Counted from the first letter of the stretch, positions 8,994 to 18,540 are shown. The stretch: DNA of 64,000 bases from Pseudomonadota bacterium (GCA_023389155.1 JAEWEV010000022.1:66173-130172); one strand, 5' to 3'. Made by a program: numbers and translations. Notes: generated by a model not told the origin, from the letters alone.

Positions 8994-10055
8994 ATGGCTT
9001 CACAGAATCCCGGTTACGAACGTTTCATCACCGATCTGTCCAGACCGGATGCAACATTGCACCCGCTATATGTCATCAGCGGCGACGAACTCCTGTTGCG
9101 CAACGAAGCACTGGATGCCCTGCGTGCCGCATGCCGGCGTCAGGGATACACGGAAAGGGTCTCGCTAAGCATGACGGCTACCGGCCCCTGGAATGCGATC
9201 GAAGAAAATACCCAGTCCATTTCCCTGTTCGGCGACCGCAAGCTCATGGAAATCGAACTGGCAACGGGCAAGCCCGGAAAAACCGGCGGTGATGCACTCA
9301 CCGCCCTGGCCGCGCGGGCCGCCAATCAGGAACTGAGCGATATTTCCATTGCCCTGATTCTGCCGCGGGCCGATAAAACCATCTCCTCGGCCAAGTGGTA
9401 TAACGCTGTCACGCAGCAGGCTGTGGTCGTGAACACGCCCGTCATCCCCCGTGAACAGTTGCCAACATGGATACAGAACCGCCTGAAGCGGCAGAAGCAG
9501 CGTGCCGACGCCGCAACGCTTGCCTGGATTACAGATAAGGTTGAGGGCAATCTGCTGGCGGCGCATCAGGAAATTCTCAAGCTCGGGCTCCAGTACCCCG
9601 AAGGGGACCTGACGCTGGAAGAAGTGGAAAACGCAGTTCTTGATGTCAGCCGGTATAATGTATTCGATATGAGCCAGGCAATCCTGCGTGGTGACGGTCA
9701 GCGCGCGCTCAAAGTGCTGCACGGGTTGCAGGCTGAAGGCGAAGCCCTTCCCATGGTGCTGGGACTGCTGACGTATGACATCCGTAATCTTTACACACTT
9801 GCCCAGGCAAGGCAGAATGGACATAATCCGCGTAATCTGACGCGCAAGCTGGGCCTGTTCCCACCGAAAGATCAGCTGATCCTCAACACCCTGGACCGGT
9901 TGCCTTTTTCACAGATCATGGGCCTCGTCCAGCACGCCCATGACATTGACCGACTGTTCAAGGGCTTTCCTGCAGATGGCAGACTGACCGACCCCTGGCA
10001 GGAAATGGCCAGGCTTGTTCTGCGGATGGCAGACGTCACCGCCACTACTCACTGA
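8994..10055 (+). CDS. holA: DNA polymerase III subunit delta
   Basis: A 353-residue clamp-loader subunit that opens the beta sliding clamp. The N-terminal part (HPLYVISGDELLLRNEALDALR) is the P-loop-like but non-hydrolysing AAA fold of HolA. The body contains the usual NLLAAHQEILKL and YDIRNLY segments. The length is normal for the family. It starts 9 bases after lptE, suggesting co-transcription. Confidence 0.95.
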   Translation: MASQNPGYERFITDLSRPDATLHPLYVISGDELLLRNEALDALRAACRRQGYTERVSLSMTATGPWNAIEENTQSISLFGDRKLMEIELATGKPGKTGGDALTALAARAANQELSDISIALILPRADKTISSAKWYNAVTQQAVVVNTPVIPREQLPTWIQNRLKRQKQRADAATLAWITDKVEGNLLAAHQEILKLGLQYPEGDLTLEEVENAVLDVSRYNVFDMSQAILRGDGQRALKVLHGLQAEGEALPMVLGLLTYDIRNLYTLAQARQNGHNPRNLTRKLGLFPPKDQLILNTLDRLPFSQIMGLVQHAHDIDRLFKGFPADGRLTDPWQEMARLVLRMADVTATTH

Positions 10056-10060
10056 TAACC

Positions 10061-11341
10061 ATGACAACCGAAAACAGCAATACCAACGATTTCCACGCGC
10101 AAATGCTGATCTGTGGCCAGCAGGCCAGAGCTGCATCCCGCGAATTGATGCGTGCAGATGACAAACAGAAGTCTGCGGCACTGCTGCATATTGCCAGCCG
10201 ACTGGAAGCACAGACAGAACTGCTGAAAGCAGAAAATGCACAGGATCTCGAAAAGGCGCGTAACGCCGGACTGGAACCGGCCATGCTTGACCGCCTGACC
10301 CTGTCTGACAAATCATTGATGCTCATGGCTACCGGTCTGCGGCAAATCGCTGCCCTGCAAGACCCGGTTGGCAGCCGCAGCGAAACCCTCATCCGTCCCA
10401 ATGGCATGCGCGTATCAAAAATGCGTATCCCGCTGGGCGTCATTGGCATCATCTACGAATCCCGTCCGAACGTCACAGTCGATGCCGCCGCGTTATGCCT
10501 GAAGTCTGGGAATGCCGCCATCCTGCGTGGTGGCAGCGAAGCATTTCGATCCAACCAGGCGCTGGGAAAAATTATCCAGGAAGGCCTGTCGCATGCAGGC
10601 CTTCCTGCACACGCTGTACAAACAATCAATACCACCGACCGTGCGGCGGTTGGCCACCTGATTACCATGACCGATTACGTCGACGTGATTATCCCCCGCG
10701 GCGGCAAGGGGCTGATCCGGCGCCTGGAAGCCGAGGCCAGCGTCCCCATGATCCGCCATCTTGACGGTAATTGTCATGTTTATATCGACCGTGATGCCGA
10801 TCTGCGGATGGCCCATGACGTGGCCTTCCAGGCCAAGACCTATCGCTATGGGGTTTGTGGTTCCATGGAAACCCTGCTGGTACATCAGGATATCGCCGCA
10901 CAGGTTTTGCCGGCGCTGGGCGCCGCGTATACGGAAAAAGGCGTGGAGCTGCGTGGCTGCGAGCGTACCCGCAAGCTGATTGCCGAGGCTGGCGCTGCGA
11001 CAGACGAGGACTGGGCAACGGAATACCTTGCTCCTATCCTGGCCATTCGAATCGTGGACTCTCTTGATGAGGCCATGGCGCATATCGCACGCTGGAGCTC
11101 CGGTCACACCGAGGCCATCATCACCGACAGTCTGGCTGCCGCCAACCGCTTCCAGAGGGAAGTTGACTCCAGCTCGGTCTATGTCAATCTGCCTACGGTG
11201 TTCGCCGATGGCTTTGAATATGGTCTTGGCGCCGAAATCGGCATCTCCACGAATCGCCTTCACGCCCGCGGCCCCGTCGGTCTGGAGGGCCTGACAACCT
11301 ATAAGTGGGTTCTTGAAGGCAACGGCCAGTTGCGCGGATAA
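10061..11341 (+). CDS. proA: Gamma-glutamyl phosphate reductase
   Basis: A 426-residue enzyme for the second step of proline synthesis: NADPH-dependent reduction of glutamyl-5-phosphate to the semialdehyde. The aldehyde-dehydrogenase-like fold is shown by GVIGIIYESRPNVTVDAAALCLKSGN-type cofactor-binding sequence, and the active-site region by GNCHVYIDRDAD and YRYGVCGSMETLL; the Cys in GVCGSMETLL is the expected nucleophile. The ending GPVGLEGLTTYKW is typical. The gene starts 5 bases after holA. proB is not in the window. Confidence 0.96.
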   Translation: MTTENSNTNDFHAQMLICGQQARAASRELMRADDKQKSAALLHIASRLEAQTELLKAENAQDLEKARNAGLEPAMLDRLTLSDKSLMLMATGLRQIAALQDPVGSRSETLIRPNGMRVSKMRIPLGVIGIIYESRPNVTVDAAALCLKSGNAAILRGGSEAFRSNQALGKIIQEGLSHAGLPAHAVQTINTTDRAAVGHLITMTDYVDVIIPRGGKGLIRRLEAEASVPMIRHLDGNCHVYIDRDADLRMAHDVAFQAKTYRYGVCGSMETLLVHQDIAAQVLPALGAAYTEKGVELRGCERTRKLIAEAGAATDEDWATEYLAPILAIRIVDSLDEAMAHIARWSSGHTEAIITDSLAAANRFQREVDSSSVYVNLPTVFADGFEYGLGAEIGISTNRLHARGPVGLEGLTTYKWVLEGNGQLRG

Positions 11342-11346
11342 GCATC

Positions 11347-11766
11347 ATGCTCTGGATCAAAACCCTCCATATCGTCTTTGTGATTGCCTGGTTTGCCGGA
11401 CTGTTCTATCTGCCGCGCATCTTTGTCAATCTGGCACAGCAGCCCCGGGACGGTGAGGCTTACCCGGTATTGCTGGGCATGGCACGCCGGCTCCTGCGTT
11501 TTACTACCATACTGGCAGTCCCTGCGGTGGCTTTCGGGCTGGTGCTCATGCTCTACTATCGTATCGGCCTGACCAATGGCTGGCTGCACACGAAACTGCT
11601 GTTTGTATTGCTGATTATCGGCTACCATCACGCCTGTTCTCGCATCTACAAAAAATTTGAACAGGGCCGCAACCAGCGCGACCATGTCTTTTATCGCTGG
11701 TTCAATGAAGTACCGGTATTGCTACTGCTGGTGGTGGTCATTCTCGTGGTCACCAAACCTTTCTGA
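11347..11766 (+). CDS. hemJ: HemJ/CopD-family membrane protein (protoporphyrinogen IX oxidase)
   Basis: A 139-residue protein with about four hydrophobic helices. It has HemJ hallmarks: His8 in KTLHIVFVIAWFAGLFYLPR, Arg24, and Lys83 in WLHTKLL. HemJ-type proteins oxidise protoporphyrinogen IX to protoporphyrin IX in the inner membrane, in organisms lacking HemG and HemY. It starts 5 bases after the proA stop and 11 bases before the methyltransferase gene, so the three are probably co-transcribed. Many annotations call this only a CopD-family protein. Confidence 0.82.
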   Translation: MLWIKTLHIVFVIAWFAGLFYLPRIFVNLAQQPRDGEAYPVLLGMARRLLRFTTILAVPAVAFGLVLMLYYRIGLTNGWLHTKLLFVLLIIGYHHACSRIYKKFEQGRNQRDHVFYRWFNEVPVLLLLVVVILVVTKPF

Positions 11767-11777
11767 CAGGCTTAGCC

Positions 11778-13388
11778 ATGACCGACGACAACACTCCATC
11801 GAACCGCAAGAAACTCAGCCTTCGTGCAACGCCTCGCCAGACCGACGATGGCGAAGAAAAACCGCGCGTTCGCTCCGGCGCCCGTGCACGCGCCGTTGCC
11901 CAGAACAGACTGCGTTCCGGCGAGCCCAAAACGCCAACGGCGAAGCCACGACGCCCCTTGCCTGCCTCCCGGAGTGCCCGGGCCGGCGCCGCACCCTCAG
12001 GCACATCGCGCGCTGACCGTTCTGACCGTGAAGATCGTTCGGATCGTGCAGGCCATCCTTTGCGATCTGAGCGCGCAGGAAGTGCTTCACGCCCCTACAG
12101 CCGCAACCCAGTATCCCGCAAGCACGACACCGGTGAACGTCCTGTTCGACAGGATGCACGCCATGATTCGACAACTATGTCAAAGGCGCCTCGCGAAAGC
12201 CGCAGTTCCGGTGCACCGGAGCCGCGCCCTTCGTCACGCCTGACCGAAAGATTCCGGATCTTTGCTCCCTGCCCGCAGGGACTGGAAGAAATTCTGTGCG
12301 AAGAAATGCAGGCACTGGGCTTTGACAATGTGGAAAAGGGTCGTGCCGGTTGTGCCTTTGAAACCGATTGGGCCGGCGTATTGCGTGCCAATCTTTACTC
12401 CCGACTGGCGACCCGCATTCTGGTACAGGTCGGGCACGGCCTGGTACTCAAGGAAGACGATATATACGAACTGGCCTATGACACCCCCTGGGAGCGCTGG
12501 TTCGGTGCAGAACACTCGCTACGGGTCGATACCTCGGCCATCCAGAGCCCCATGAAGAGTCTGATGTTCTGCAACCTGAAAGCCAAGGACGGCATTTGCG
12601 ACCGTCTGCGTGATCGCGAAGGAGAACGTCCCAGCATCGATACCGTCAGGCCCGACGCTCGGGTGCACCTGTTTCTGACCCGGGATTCAGGCACGCTGTA
12701 TCTGGATACGTCCGGAGAATCGCTCTTCAAGCGTGGCTGGCGACTGGACAAGGGCGAAGCCCCGCTGCGGGAAAACCTCGCGGCCGGCATTCTTGCCCTG
12801 TCCGGCTGGGACCCCTCCCAGCCTCTGCTGGATCCCTTTTGCGGCAGCGGCACCATCCTGATCGAAGCTGCGTGGATCGCCCAGGGCGTACCTCCGGGCA
12901 TTTCGCGTCCTTTTGGCTTTGAACGGTTGCGCAATGCCGATGCCCGGCAGTGGTCCCACCTCAAGGAAGAGGCGTTCAGCCGTATTGCACCCGAACTGGA
13001 AACTCCGCTGTTTGGCTGCGATCTGAATCCCCATGCCCTTGAGGCAGCACGGGAAAATCTGCAACGCGCCAATCTGGCGCCAAACTCGATTCAATTTGCG
13101 CGCGCCAATGCACTTGATCTTCAGCCTCCCACCGACAGTGGCTGGCTGGTGACCAACCCTCCTTATGGAGAACGCCTGGATCAGCAGGACGAAGGCTTCT
13201 GGCGCGACTGGTCCGCCTGCCTGAAGCAGGAATTTGCCGGCTGGCAGGTTCACGTGATTTCAAGTGACATGGAACTGCCGGGCAAACTGCGCCTGAAGCC
13301 GCGACGCCGCACTCCGCTGTACAATGGTGCGCTTGACTGCCGCCTGTTTTCCTTTGAAATGGTCGCGGACAGTTACCGTAAACCCTGA
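11778..13388 (+). CDS. THUMP-domain class I SAM-dependent rRNA methyltransferase (RlmL-like)
   Basis: A 536-residue protein. Residues 1 to about 154 are low-complexity and strongly charged (Arg, Asp, Ser and Pro rich, with repeats such as SDREDRSDRAG), probably disordered and RNA-binding. The THUMP region follows (about 155-260, beginning RIFAPCPQGLEEILCEEM), then a Rossmann methyltransferase with SAM motif DPFCGSGTILIEAAW (near 352) and catalytic NPPYGERL (near 459-466), typical of N2-guanine methyltransferases. It matches the RlmL half of E. coli RlmKL, which makes m2G2445 in 23S rRNA; no RlmK domain is fused. The exact target base is inferred. Confidence 0.87.
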   Translation: MTDDNTPSNRKKLSLRATPRQTDDGEEKPRVRSGARARAVAQNRLRSGEPKTPTAKPRRPLPASRSARAGAAPSGTSRADRSDREDRSDRAGHPLRSERAGSASRPYSRNPVSRKHDTGERPVRQDARHDSTTMSKAPRESRSSGAPEPRPSSRLTERFRIFAPCPQGLEEILCEEMQALGFDNVEKGRAGCAFETDWAGVLRANLYSRLATRILVQVGHGLVLKEDDIYELAYDTPWERWFGAEHSLRVDTSAIQSPMKSLMFCNLKAKDGICDRLRDREGERPSIDTVRPDARVHLFLTRDSGTLYLDTSGESLFKRGWRLDKGEAPLRENLAAGILALSGWDPSQPLLDPFCGSGTILIEAAWIAQGVPPGISRPFGFERLRNADARQWSHLKEEAFSRIAPELETPLFGCDLNPHALEAARENLQRANLAPNSIQFARANALDLQPPTDSGWLVTNPPYGERLDQQDEGFWRDWSACLKQEFAGWQVHVISSDMELPGKLRLKPRRRTPLYNGALDCRLFSFEMVADSYRKP

Positions 13389-13396
13389 ACAATAAA

Positions 13397-13927
13397 ATGA
13401 AACCTTCTGCTGCCCCTGCTACGGCGCGTTTATCGCGTGGCCCTTCCCGTTTGCGAATTTTTGCCTGCATGATGTATGAGGCCGTTCTGCTGTTCGGCGT
13501 TGTCTTCTTTACCGACTACATCTTCGATACCCTGACACAGAGTCGCAGTGGCCTCACCCTGCTTGGTACGCGTCAGGTTGTGCTGTTCGTTGCAATCGGC
13601 ATCTATTTTGTGCTCTGCTGGCGAAAACACGGACAGACCCTACCCATGAAAACATGGAATATCCGGCTGGTTGATCGTGCGGGCGGCAAACCGGGCCTGG
13701 CTCAGCTGCTGCTACGCTATTTCCTGTGCTGGCCCATTCCCCTGCTTGGGGCCTACCTGGTCTATCTCGTATCTAGGTCCCTTGGCTGGCCTTCCGTGAC
13801 CATGTTCATTGTGATAACGCCGTTTTTGAACTTTGTCTACAGCTGGTTTGACCGTGATGGGCTAATGCTGCATGACAGGCTGGCCGGCACCCGACTGGCC
13901 GATCTATCGCCGACGGCGATTCAATGA
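13397..13927 (+). CDS. RDD-family membrane protein
   Basis: A 176-residue protein with an N-terminal RLSRGPSRLR basic segment and about four transmembrane helices. The RDD domain appears as RIFACMMYEAVLLFGVVF and, at the C-terminus, DRDGLMLHDRLAGTRL, where the Arg/Asp pattern is typical. The family's function is poorly known; some members affect ion homeostasis. It follows the methyltransferase by 8 bases, and its stop overlaps the start of the next gene (ATGA at 13924-13927). Confidence 0.85.
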   Translation: MKPSAAPATARLSRGPSRLRIFACMMYEAVLLFGVVFFTDYIFDTLTQSRSGLTLLGTRQVVLFVAIGIYFVLCWRKHGQTLPMKTWNIRLVDRAGGKPGLAQLLLRYFLCWPIPLLGAYLVYLVSRSLGWPSVTMFIVITPFLNFVYSWFDRDGLMLHDRLAGTRLADLSPTAIQ

Positions 13928-15351
13928 TAGAATCAGAGATCCGCGGGCAGGAAGCTGCATCATTTGTACACACACTGCCCTATTCCTTCAGCGCCCCCGA
14001 TTCCATACGCCACCCTATGACCGATCATTACTCGTCACTCTATAAATCATTTGAATGGCTGGTCCCCTCGGTATTCAATATAGCAGATGCCTGCTGTCAC
14101 CGCTGGGCCTCCAGCCCGCATGAAGCCCGCCAGGTTGCCATTTATTTCGAAGATCAGGTGGGGCAGCTCACGCTGTTGACATACGGACAGCTGTCCGAAA
14201 AGGTCAACAAGCTGGCCAATGGCTTTATCCGAATGGGCATACAGCCTCAGGACCGCATTGCCGTGGCTCTGCAGCATTCTGCCGAAAGCGCAATTACGCA
14301 GCTGGCCGTGCTTACCGTCGGCGCCATTGTCGTCCCCCTGACGTCATCCCTCTCCAGTGCCGAATACGCAGAAAGACTGCATGATTCCCAGGCACGGGTA
14401 GCGGTTGTCGACAAGCACTCCATCACTGCGCTCATATCCGCGGTAGACAACCATTCTCCCGTCAAACAGATCATTGGCATTCATACCGATGACGACCGCA
14501 TTATTTCGTGGCGCACGCTGCTCGCACGGCAGCCCTCCACCTTCACCCCTCATGTAGTCAGTGCGGCAACGCCGGCCATCCTGATGTATCCTGCGCCGGC
14601 TGAAAATCAGCCGCTGCGGGGTGTTCTGCTGGATCACAGTACGCTCATCGGCACGCTGCCAGGCTTTGTCGCGTCGCAGAACTGGTTCCCGAAAACAAAC
14701 GATATTTTCTGGACTTCCTACGACTGGAACGGCCCCAACGGTCTGCTCAACGCCCTTTTACCCACGCTTTACTTTGGCAAGTCCATTGTCGGCTGCCCGG
14801 CGGGACGCACCATTCCACGGCTGTTCACACTGCTGGAGCACTACCAGATCACCAACATCCACGCTTCGGGTCAGGATCTGCAACGCATTCGCGACTATCC
14901 CGATACCCTTGACGAGTTCGAACTGGCCATACGCAGCATCAGTTGCCTGGATACCGACTATGATCCGGCGCTGGGCGAATGGGCAAAACGCCGCTTCAAT
15001 GTCGATATCAACATTGTTGCCGCGCCTTTGGGTTTTGGCTACATCATTGGCGAAAGCCAGGAAAAATGGGCTTCCCGCGCTGGCAGCATGGGACGTGTCT
15101 ATCCCGGCCACCGCATCACAGTCATCGACAACGCGGGTAAGCCTCTCAAGCCAGGACAAAAAGGACTGATCGCCGTCAACAGGACAGACCAGAACGACTA
15201 TCCCGATCCTGCCATCGCCCTGCAATACTGGTCCGGTGCCCAGATCCATCCGCTGCAGGCTGAGCCACAGGAGTGGATACCCACTTCGATTCGCGGCCAT
15301 ATCGATAAAGACGGCTACGTCTGGCGCGACAACGACGCCGCATCCAACTGA
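13924..15351 (+). CDS. Degenerate AMP-binding (acyl-CoA synthetase-like) protein
   Basis: A 475-residue protein related to medium-chain and acetyl-CoA-type synthetases: the N-terminus SFEWLVPSVFNIADACCHRW and LTYGQLSEKVNKLANG match this family. Two essential features are missing. The phosphate-binding motif (YTSGTTGxPKG in active enzymes) is replaced by MYPAPAENQPLRGVLL around residues 218-235, and the mobile C-terminal domain with the catalytic Lys is absent, the protein stopping soon after GHIDKDGYVW. The frame is otherwise intact, so it is expressed or only recently decayed. It is probably catalytically inactive. The start at 13924 is coupled to the RDD stop; ATG 14017 is an alternative nearer the conserved start. 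Confidence 0.75.
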   Translation: MIESEIRGQEAASFVHTLPYSFSAPDSIRHPMTDHYSSLYKSFEWLVPSVFNIADACCHRWASSPHEARQVAIYFEDQVGQLTLLTYGQLSEKVNKLANGFIRMGIQPQDRIAVALQHSAESAITQLAVLTVGAIVVPLTSSLSSAEYAERLHDSQARVAVVDKHSITALISAVDNHSPVKQIIGIHTDDDRIISWRTLLARQPSTFTPHVVSAATPAILMYPAPAENQPLRGVLLDHSTLIGTLPGFVASQNWFPKTNDIFWTSYDWNGPNGLLNALLPTLYFGKSIVGCPAGRTIPRLFTLLEHYQITNIHASGQDLQRIRDYPDTLDEFELAIRSISCLDTDYDPALGEWAKRRFNVDINIVAAPLGFGYIIGESQEKWASRAGSMGRVYPGHRITVIDNAGKPLKPGQKGLIAVNRTDQNDYPDPAIALQYWSGAQIHPLQAEPQEWIPTSIRGHIDKDGYVWRDNDAASN

Positions 15352-15365
15352 CAACAGGAGCAACC

Positions 15366-15887
15366 ATGGCTGTGTATCAGATTGACGAACTGGTGCCGAC
15401 GATCGACCCCAAGGCGTTCGTTTTCGACAGCGCTACCATCATCGGCAATGTCACACTTGAAAAAGACGTGAGCATCTGGGCCAATGTTGCTATTCGCGGT
15501 GACAATGCCCCCATTCTCATCAAGGAAGGCAGTAACGTACAGGAAGGAAGCGTTCTGCACGTCGACGAAGGCGTGCCCCTGACCATAGAAAAAAACGTCA
15601 CCGTCGGTCATCAAGCCATGCTGCATGGCTGTACCATCGGGGAAGGCTCGCTGATTGGCATGCAGGCCATTGTGCTGAACAACGCGGTGATTGGAAAAAA
15701 CTGTATTATCGGTGCCGGTGCCATTGTTACTGAAGGCAAAGTCATACCCGACGGCTCTCTGGTCATCGGTATAGGCAAAATTGCCCGTACGCTGAGCGAA
15801 GAGGAAATCGCCAATATCCACAAAAATACTGCCCACTACGTATGGCAGGGGCATCGCTACAGCAGCGGTCTCAAACGCCTTGCGTAA
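15366..15887 (+). CDS. Gamma-carbonic anhydrase-family protein (left-handed beta-helix)
   Basis: A 173-residue hexapeptide-repeat protein. Repeats run from about residue 20 to 140, and the three zinc-binding histidines are visible: His65 in SVLHVDEG, and His82 and His87 in VGHQAMLHGC. It resembles YrdA/PaaY proteins, where carbonic anhydrase or thioesterase activity has been reported for some members. AGGAG precedes the ATG by about 6 bases. It begins 14 bases after the AMP-binding gene and lies just before hslO. The substrate is uncertain. Confidence 0.88.
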   Translation: MAVYQIDELVPTIDPKAFVFDSATIIGNVTLEKDVSIWANVAIRGDNAPILIKEGSNVQEGSVLHVDEGVPLTIEKNVTVGHQAMLHGCTIGEGSLIGMQAIVLNNAVIGKNCIIGAGAIVTEGKVIPDGSLVIGIGKIARTLSEEEIANIHKNTAHYVWQGHRYSSGLKRLA

Positions 15888-15910
15888 CTTCGGCCTCGTG
15901 CCGCCGCACC

Positions 15911-16834
15911 ATGACGACTGATCAATTACAAAAGTACCTTTTCGAAGACCGCAGTACCCGTATACAAACCGTGGATCTGACCGAGACCTGGCACACCGGC
16001 CTGGCTCACCAGACGTACCCGGCGGTAGTACGCGATCTGCTCGGAGAACTTTGCGCAGCCTCTGTCCTGCTCGCTTCAAACATAAAATTTGACGGCTCCC
16101 TGGTACTGCAGCTGCAGGGCGACGGACCACTCGCCCTGCTGGTTGTCGAGTGCCAGTCCGATCTCAGCCTGCGGGCAACCGTGCAGCTGCGACAGGAATT
16201 TGTTGTTCCCGAAAATGCCACCTTCCAGTCCCTGCTCAACGGCAATGGCAATGGTCGCTTCATTGTTATTCTTGATCCGGCAGACAGACAGGAAGGCCAA
16301 CAACCTTACCAGGGCGTTGTCCCCATGGAAGGCGACTCCGTTGCCAAAGTACTGGAACATTACATGAAGCAATCGGAGCAGCTGGATACCCACATCTGGC
16401 TCGCCGCCGATGCCCGGCGTGCAACCGGCCTGCTGTTGCAGCGTCTTCCTGATCACGGCGGCGCCACCGACGACGCGACCACCCATCAGGAATCATGGGA
16501 GCGAGCCAGCATTCTTGCCCGCACTCTCACGCAGCAGGAAATGTTGAGCGAAACGCCGGACACACTGATTCATCGTCTTTTCTGGGAAGAGCCATTGCTA
16601 ACCTTCGAGCCGCAACCGGTGCGCTGGTTCTGCCCCTGCACGCGCGAACGGGTGGGCAATATGCTCAAGATGCTGGGTCAGGCAGAAATTGAAAGTATTC
16701 TCAGCGAACAGGAACAAGTCGATATCGCCTGCAATTTCTGCGGCAAACCCTATACGTTTGATGCCATTGATTGCGCCCGCTTGTTTATCGATGGCCGCAG
16801 TTCTGACAATCCCGAAAATCCCGTTGCACATTAA
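15911..16834 (+). CDS. hslO: Hsp33 redox-regulated chaperonin
   Basis: A 307-residue cytoplasmic holdase that is activated by oxidation and heat. The C-terminal redox switch is complete: Cys241 and Cys243 (CPC) and Cys274 and Cys277 (CNFC), which bind zinc when reduced. The N-terminal domain begins DQLQKYLFEDRSTRIQ, as usual. The start at 15911 was chosen over an upstream in-frame ATG because it gives the family N-terminus. The bases 16835-17088 after the gene show no clear gene or terminator. Confidence 0.94.
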   Translation: MTTDQLQKYLFEDRSTRIQTVDLTETWHTGLAHQTYPAVVRDLLGELCAASVLLASNIKFDGSLVLQLQGDGPLALLVVECQSDLSLRATVQLRQEFVVPENATFQSLLNGNGNGRFIVILDPADRQEGQQPYQGVVPMEGDSVAKVLEHYMKQSEQLDTHIWLAADARRATGLLLQRLPDHGGATDDATTHQESWERASILARTLTQQEMLSETPDTLIHRLFWEEPLLTFEPQPVRWFCPCTRERVGNMLKMLGQAEIESILSEQEQVDIACNFCGKPYTFDAIDCARLFIDGRSSDNPENPVAH

Positions 16835-17088
16835 GCGAGTCCGCAACACGGCATGCAGGGCCGTCAGATTTATTGCATGATTCCATACCAGCCAATCGCT
16901 GGATTCTTCAAGGGTTTGCAGTGAAATTTCTGCCTGGCTCTGATGAATGTTCGGCAGTTGACACGACTATTGCTTAAGCATGTCCAGCGGTTTTCTTGCA
17001 AACTTCCTTGCAGCGGATATCGTGCGGATTTTATCCAGCGCCGCAATCCACAATATACATTCGTGCCTGAATTGCGCACACTGCAGGG

Positions 17089-18222
17089 ATGCGAAACCCT
17101 GTCCATGCTCCGCCAGAAACACCCCGTTTTACCCACTCTCCCGCGCTGCGCAAATCATTGCTTTCCTACAAGCGGTGCGCACCCAGCTTAGGGCGGAATC
17201 GTTTCACGCTAGTCATCAGTCAGCGTGGCTTCGCAGCCATTGAGTTTCTGATCGTTGCCATCCCGCTGTTGATGGCCAGCACCGCAAGCTATGAAGTCTC
17301 CCGCTGGTATATGACACGAGAGGCTGTCAGCCTAGCCCTGCTTCAGGCCGGTCGCGCAGGAAGCGTCAGTCATGCAAGGCCGTTTGTGATAGAAGCGGCG
17401 TTCCTGGATGCGCTCACGCCGCTATATGCGCCAGCCGGCGCGTTTCCCAGCCCGCGCTCCCGCATGGAGGAAACCATAAAACGATTTGAACAGCTAAACA
17501 GACTTCCCGCCTGGCAGATTACTATCGTGCATCCGAATGCCGCCGAGTATGCAGATTTCATGCAGAAAGATCTGCCTATTGCACTGAAAACCGGTAATCC
17601 TGCCATCAACAACAATTATCAGCATGAACAACACCAGCACATGCCAAAAGGCAAAGTCTCCGGCAGCACGATATACGATGCCAATACGCTGCAGCTGCAG
17701 CTTCGCTACCAGTATCAGCCCGTCGTGCCCGGCATGCGCACGCTGCTGCGCAAGGCAGCAGCAGCTGTGGGGGATACAGACTCACCGATGAGCACATTGG
17801 GCATCGTTCCTGTAACCGCAGCGATCACCATTGAAATGCAATCCCACCCGGTGCTGTGGATATCGGAACAGACCACACACGTGCGCTACGCCAACAACAG
17901 CGCTTTGCCCCTCTCCGGACGCCCCGCAAGTCCGCAGCCACAGGCCGCGTCATCCCGTACAAACGCCGACACTGCCGCTGTGTTCGCGCCTGCAGAAAAA
18001 TCGCCCGGATACGATCTCCATCTTGCCCGCAAGCGTGCAACTATTCAGCCAAATCGCTCGGTCAAGGGCGGCGGGCCCGCCCAGCCCGCGCATGCCAGAA
18101 TACCCGAATCTGCAGCTCCCTTGGGAACCAGTACCGCGGCCAGCGATACGACAGACGCACTGCAAGTCGTAATCGATGACCCTGAGGCAGCATTACCAAT
18201 GTCGCCGGCCTGTCAGTCATAG
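17089..18222 (+). CDS. TadE-like pseudopilin family protein
   Basis: A 377-residue protein with a TadE signature: QRGFAAIEFLIVAIPLLMAS at 45-64, a basic leader followed by one membrane helix with the conserved Glu. A periplasmic region follows, and the last 100 residues are Pro/Ala/Ser-rich and probably disordered. TadE proteins are minor pilins of Flp/Tad pili. No other tad, cpa or flp gene is in the window, so it is isolated. The start is uncertain: the leader before residue 35 looks unconserved and no good ribosome-binding site is seen at 17089. Confidence 0.65.
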   Translation: MRNPVHAPPETPRFTHSPALRKSLLSYKRCAPSLGRNRFTLVISQRGFAAIEFLIVAIPLLMASTASYEVSRWYMTREAVSLALLQAGRAGSVSHARPFVIEAAFLDALTPLYAPAGAFPSPRSRMEETIKRFEQLNRLPAWQITIVHPNAAEYADFMQKDLPIALKTGNPAINNNYQHEQHQHMPKGKVSGSTIYDANTLQLQLRYQYQPVVPGMRTLLRKAAAAVGDTDSPMSTLGIVPVTAAITIEMQSHPVLWISEQTTHVRYANNSALPLSGRPASPQPQAASSRTNADTAAVFAPAEKSPGYDLHLARKRATIQPNRSVKGGGPAQPAHARIPESAAPLGTSTAASDTTDALQVVIDDPEAALPMSPACQS

Positions 18223-18417
18223 CCCGAAAAAATGCGTGTTTACAGCTGCTGTCTTGGAGATAGTCCGGACTGCCAACAGAACGATGCGCATTAACAATTG
18301 AAATAGCTCACCCGGTATCCATCACATGATTTAGTCTGCGCTCTAGCAGCGCTCGAAAACAGCTCCGATGTGATGTTCAACGTTCAGTCTTAGGTGTAGC
18401 GCGGGTAAGCTTCACGC

Positions 18418-18510
18418 ATGGGCAGCAAAATAATCGCTGCGGCGCAACGCTGGAGAGTGGGTATGGTTATTTGCCTGGATGAAAACGGCAACGACCAGCA
18501 ACGGCGCTAA
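18418..18510 (+). CDS. Possible 30-residue ORF in an otherwise empty gap
   Basis: The 318-base gap 18223-18540 contains one short frame, beginning MGSKIIAAAQRWRV and ending NGNDQQRR. No ribosome-binding site is obvious. It may be chance. Nothing else is seen in the gap. Confidence 0.15.
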   Translation: MGSKIIAAAQRWRVGMVICLDENGNDQQRR

Positions 18511-18540
18511 GCACGCGACAATGACGAAGATCAGGGAAAT

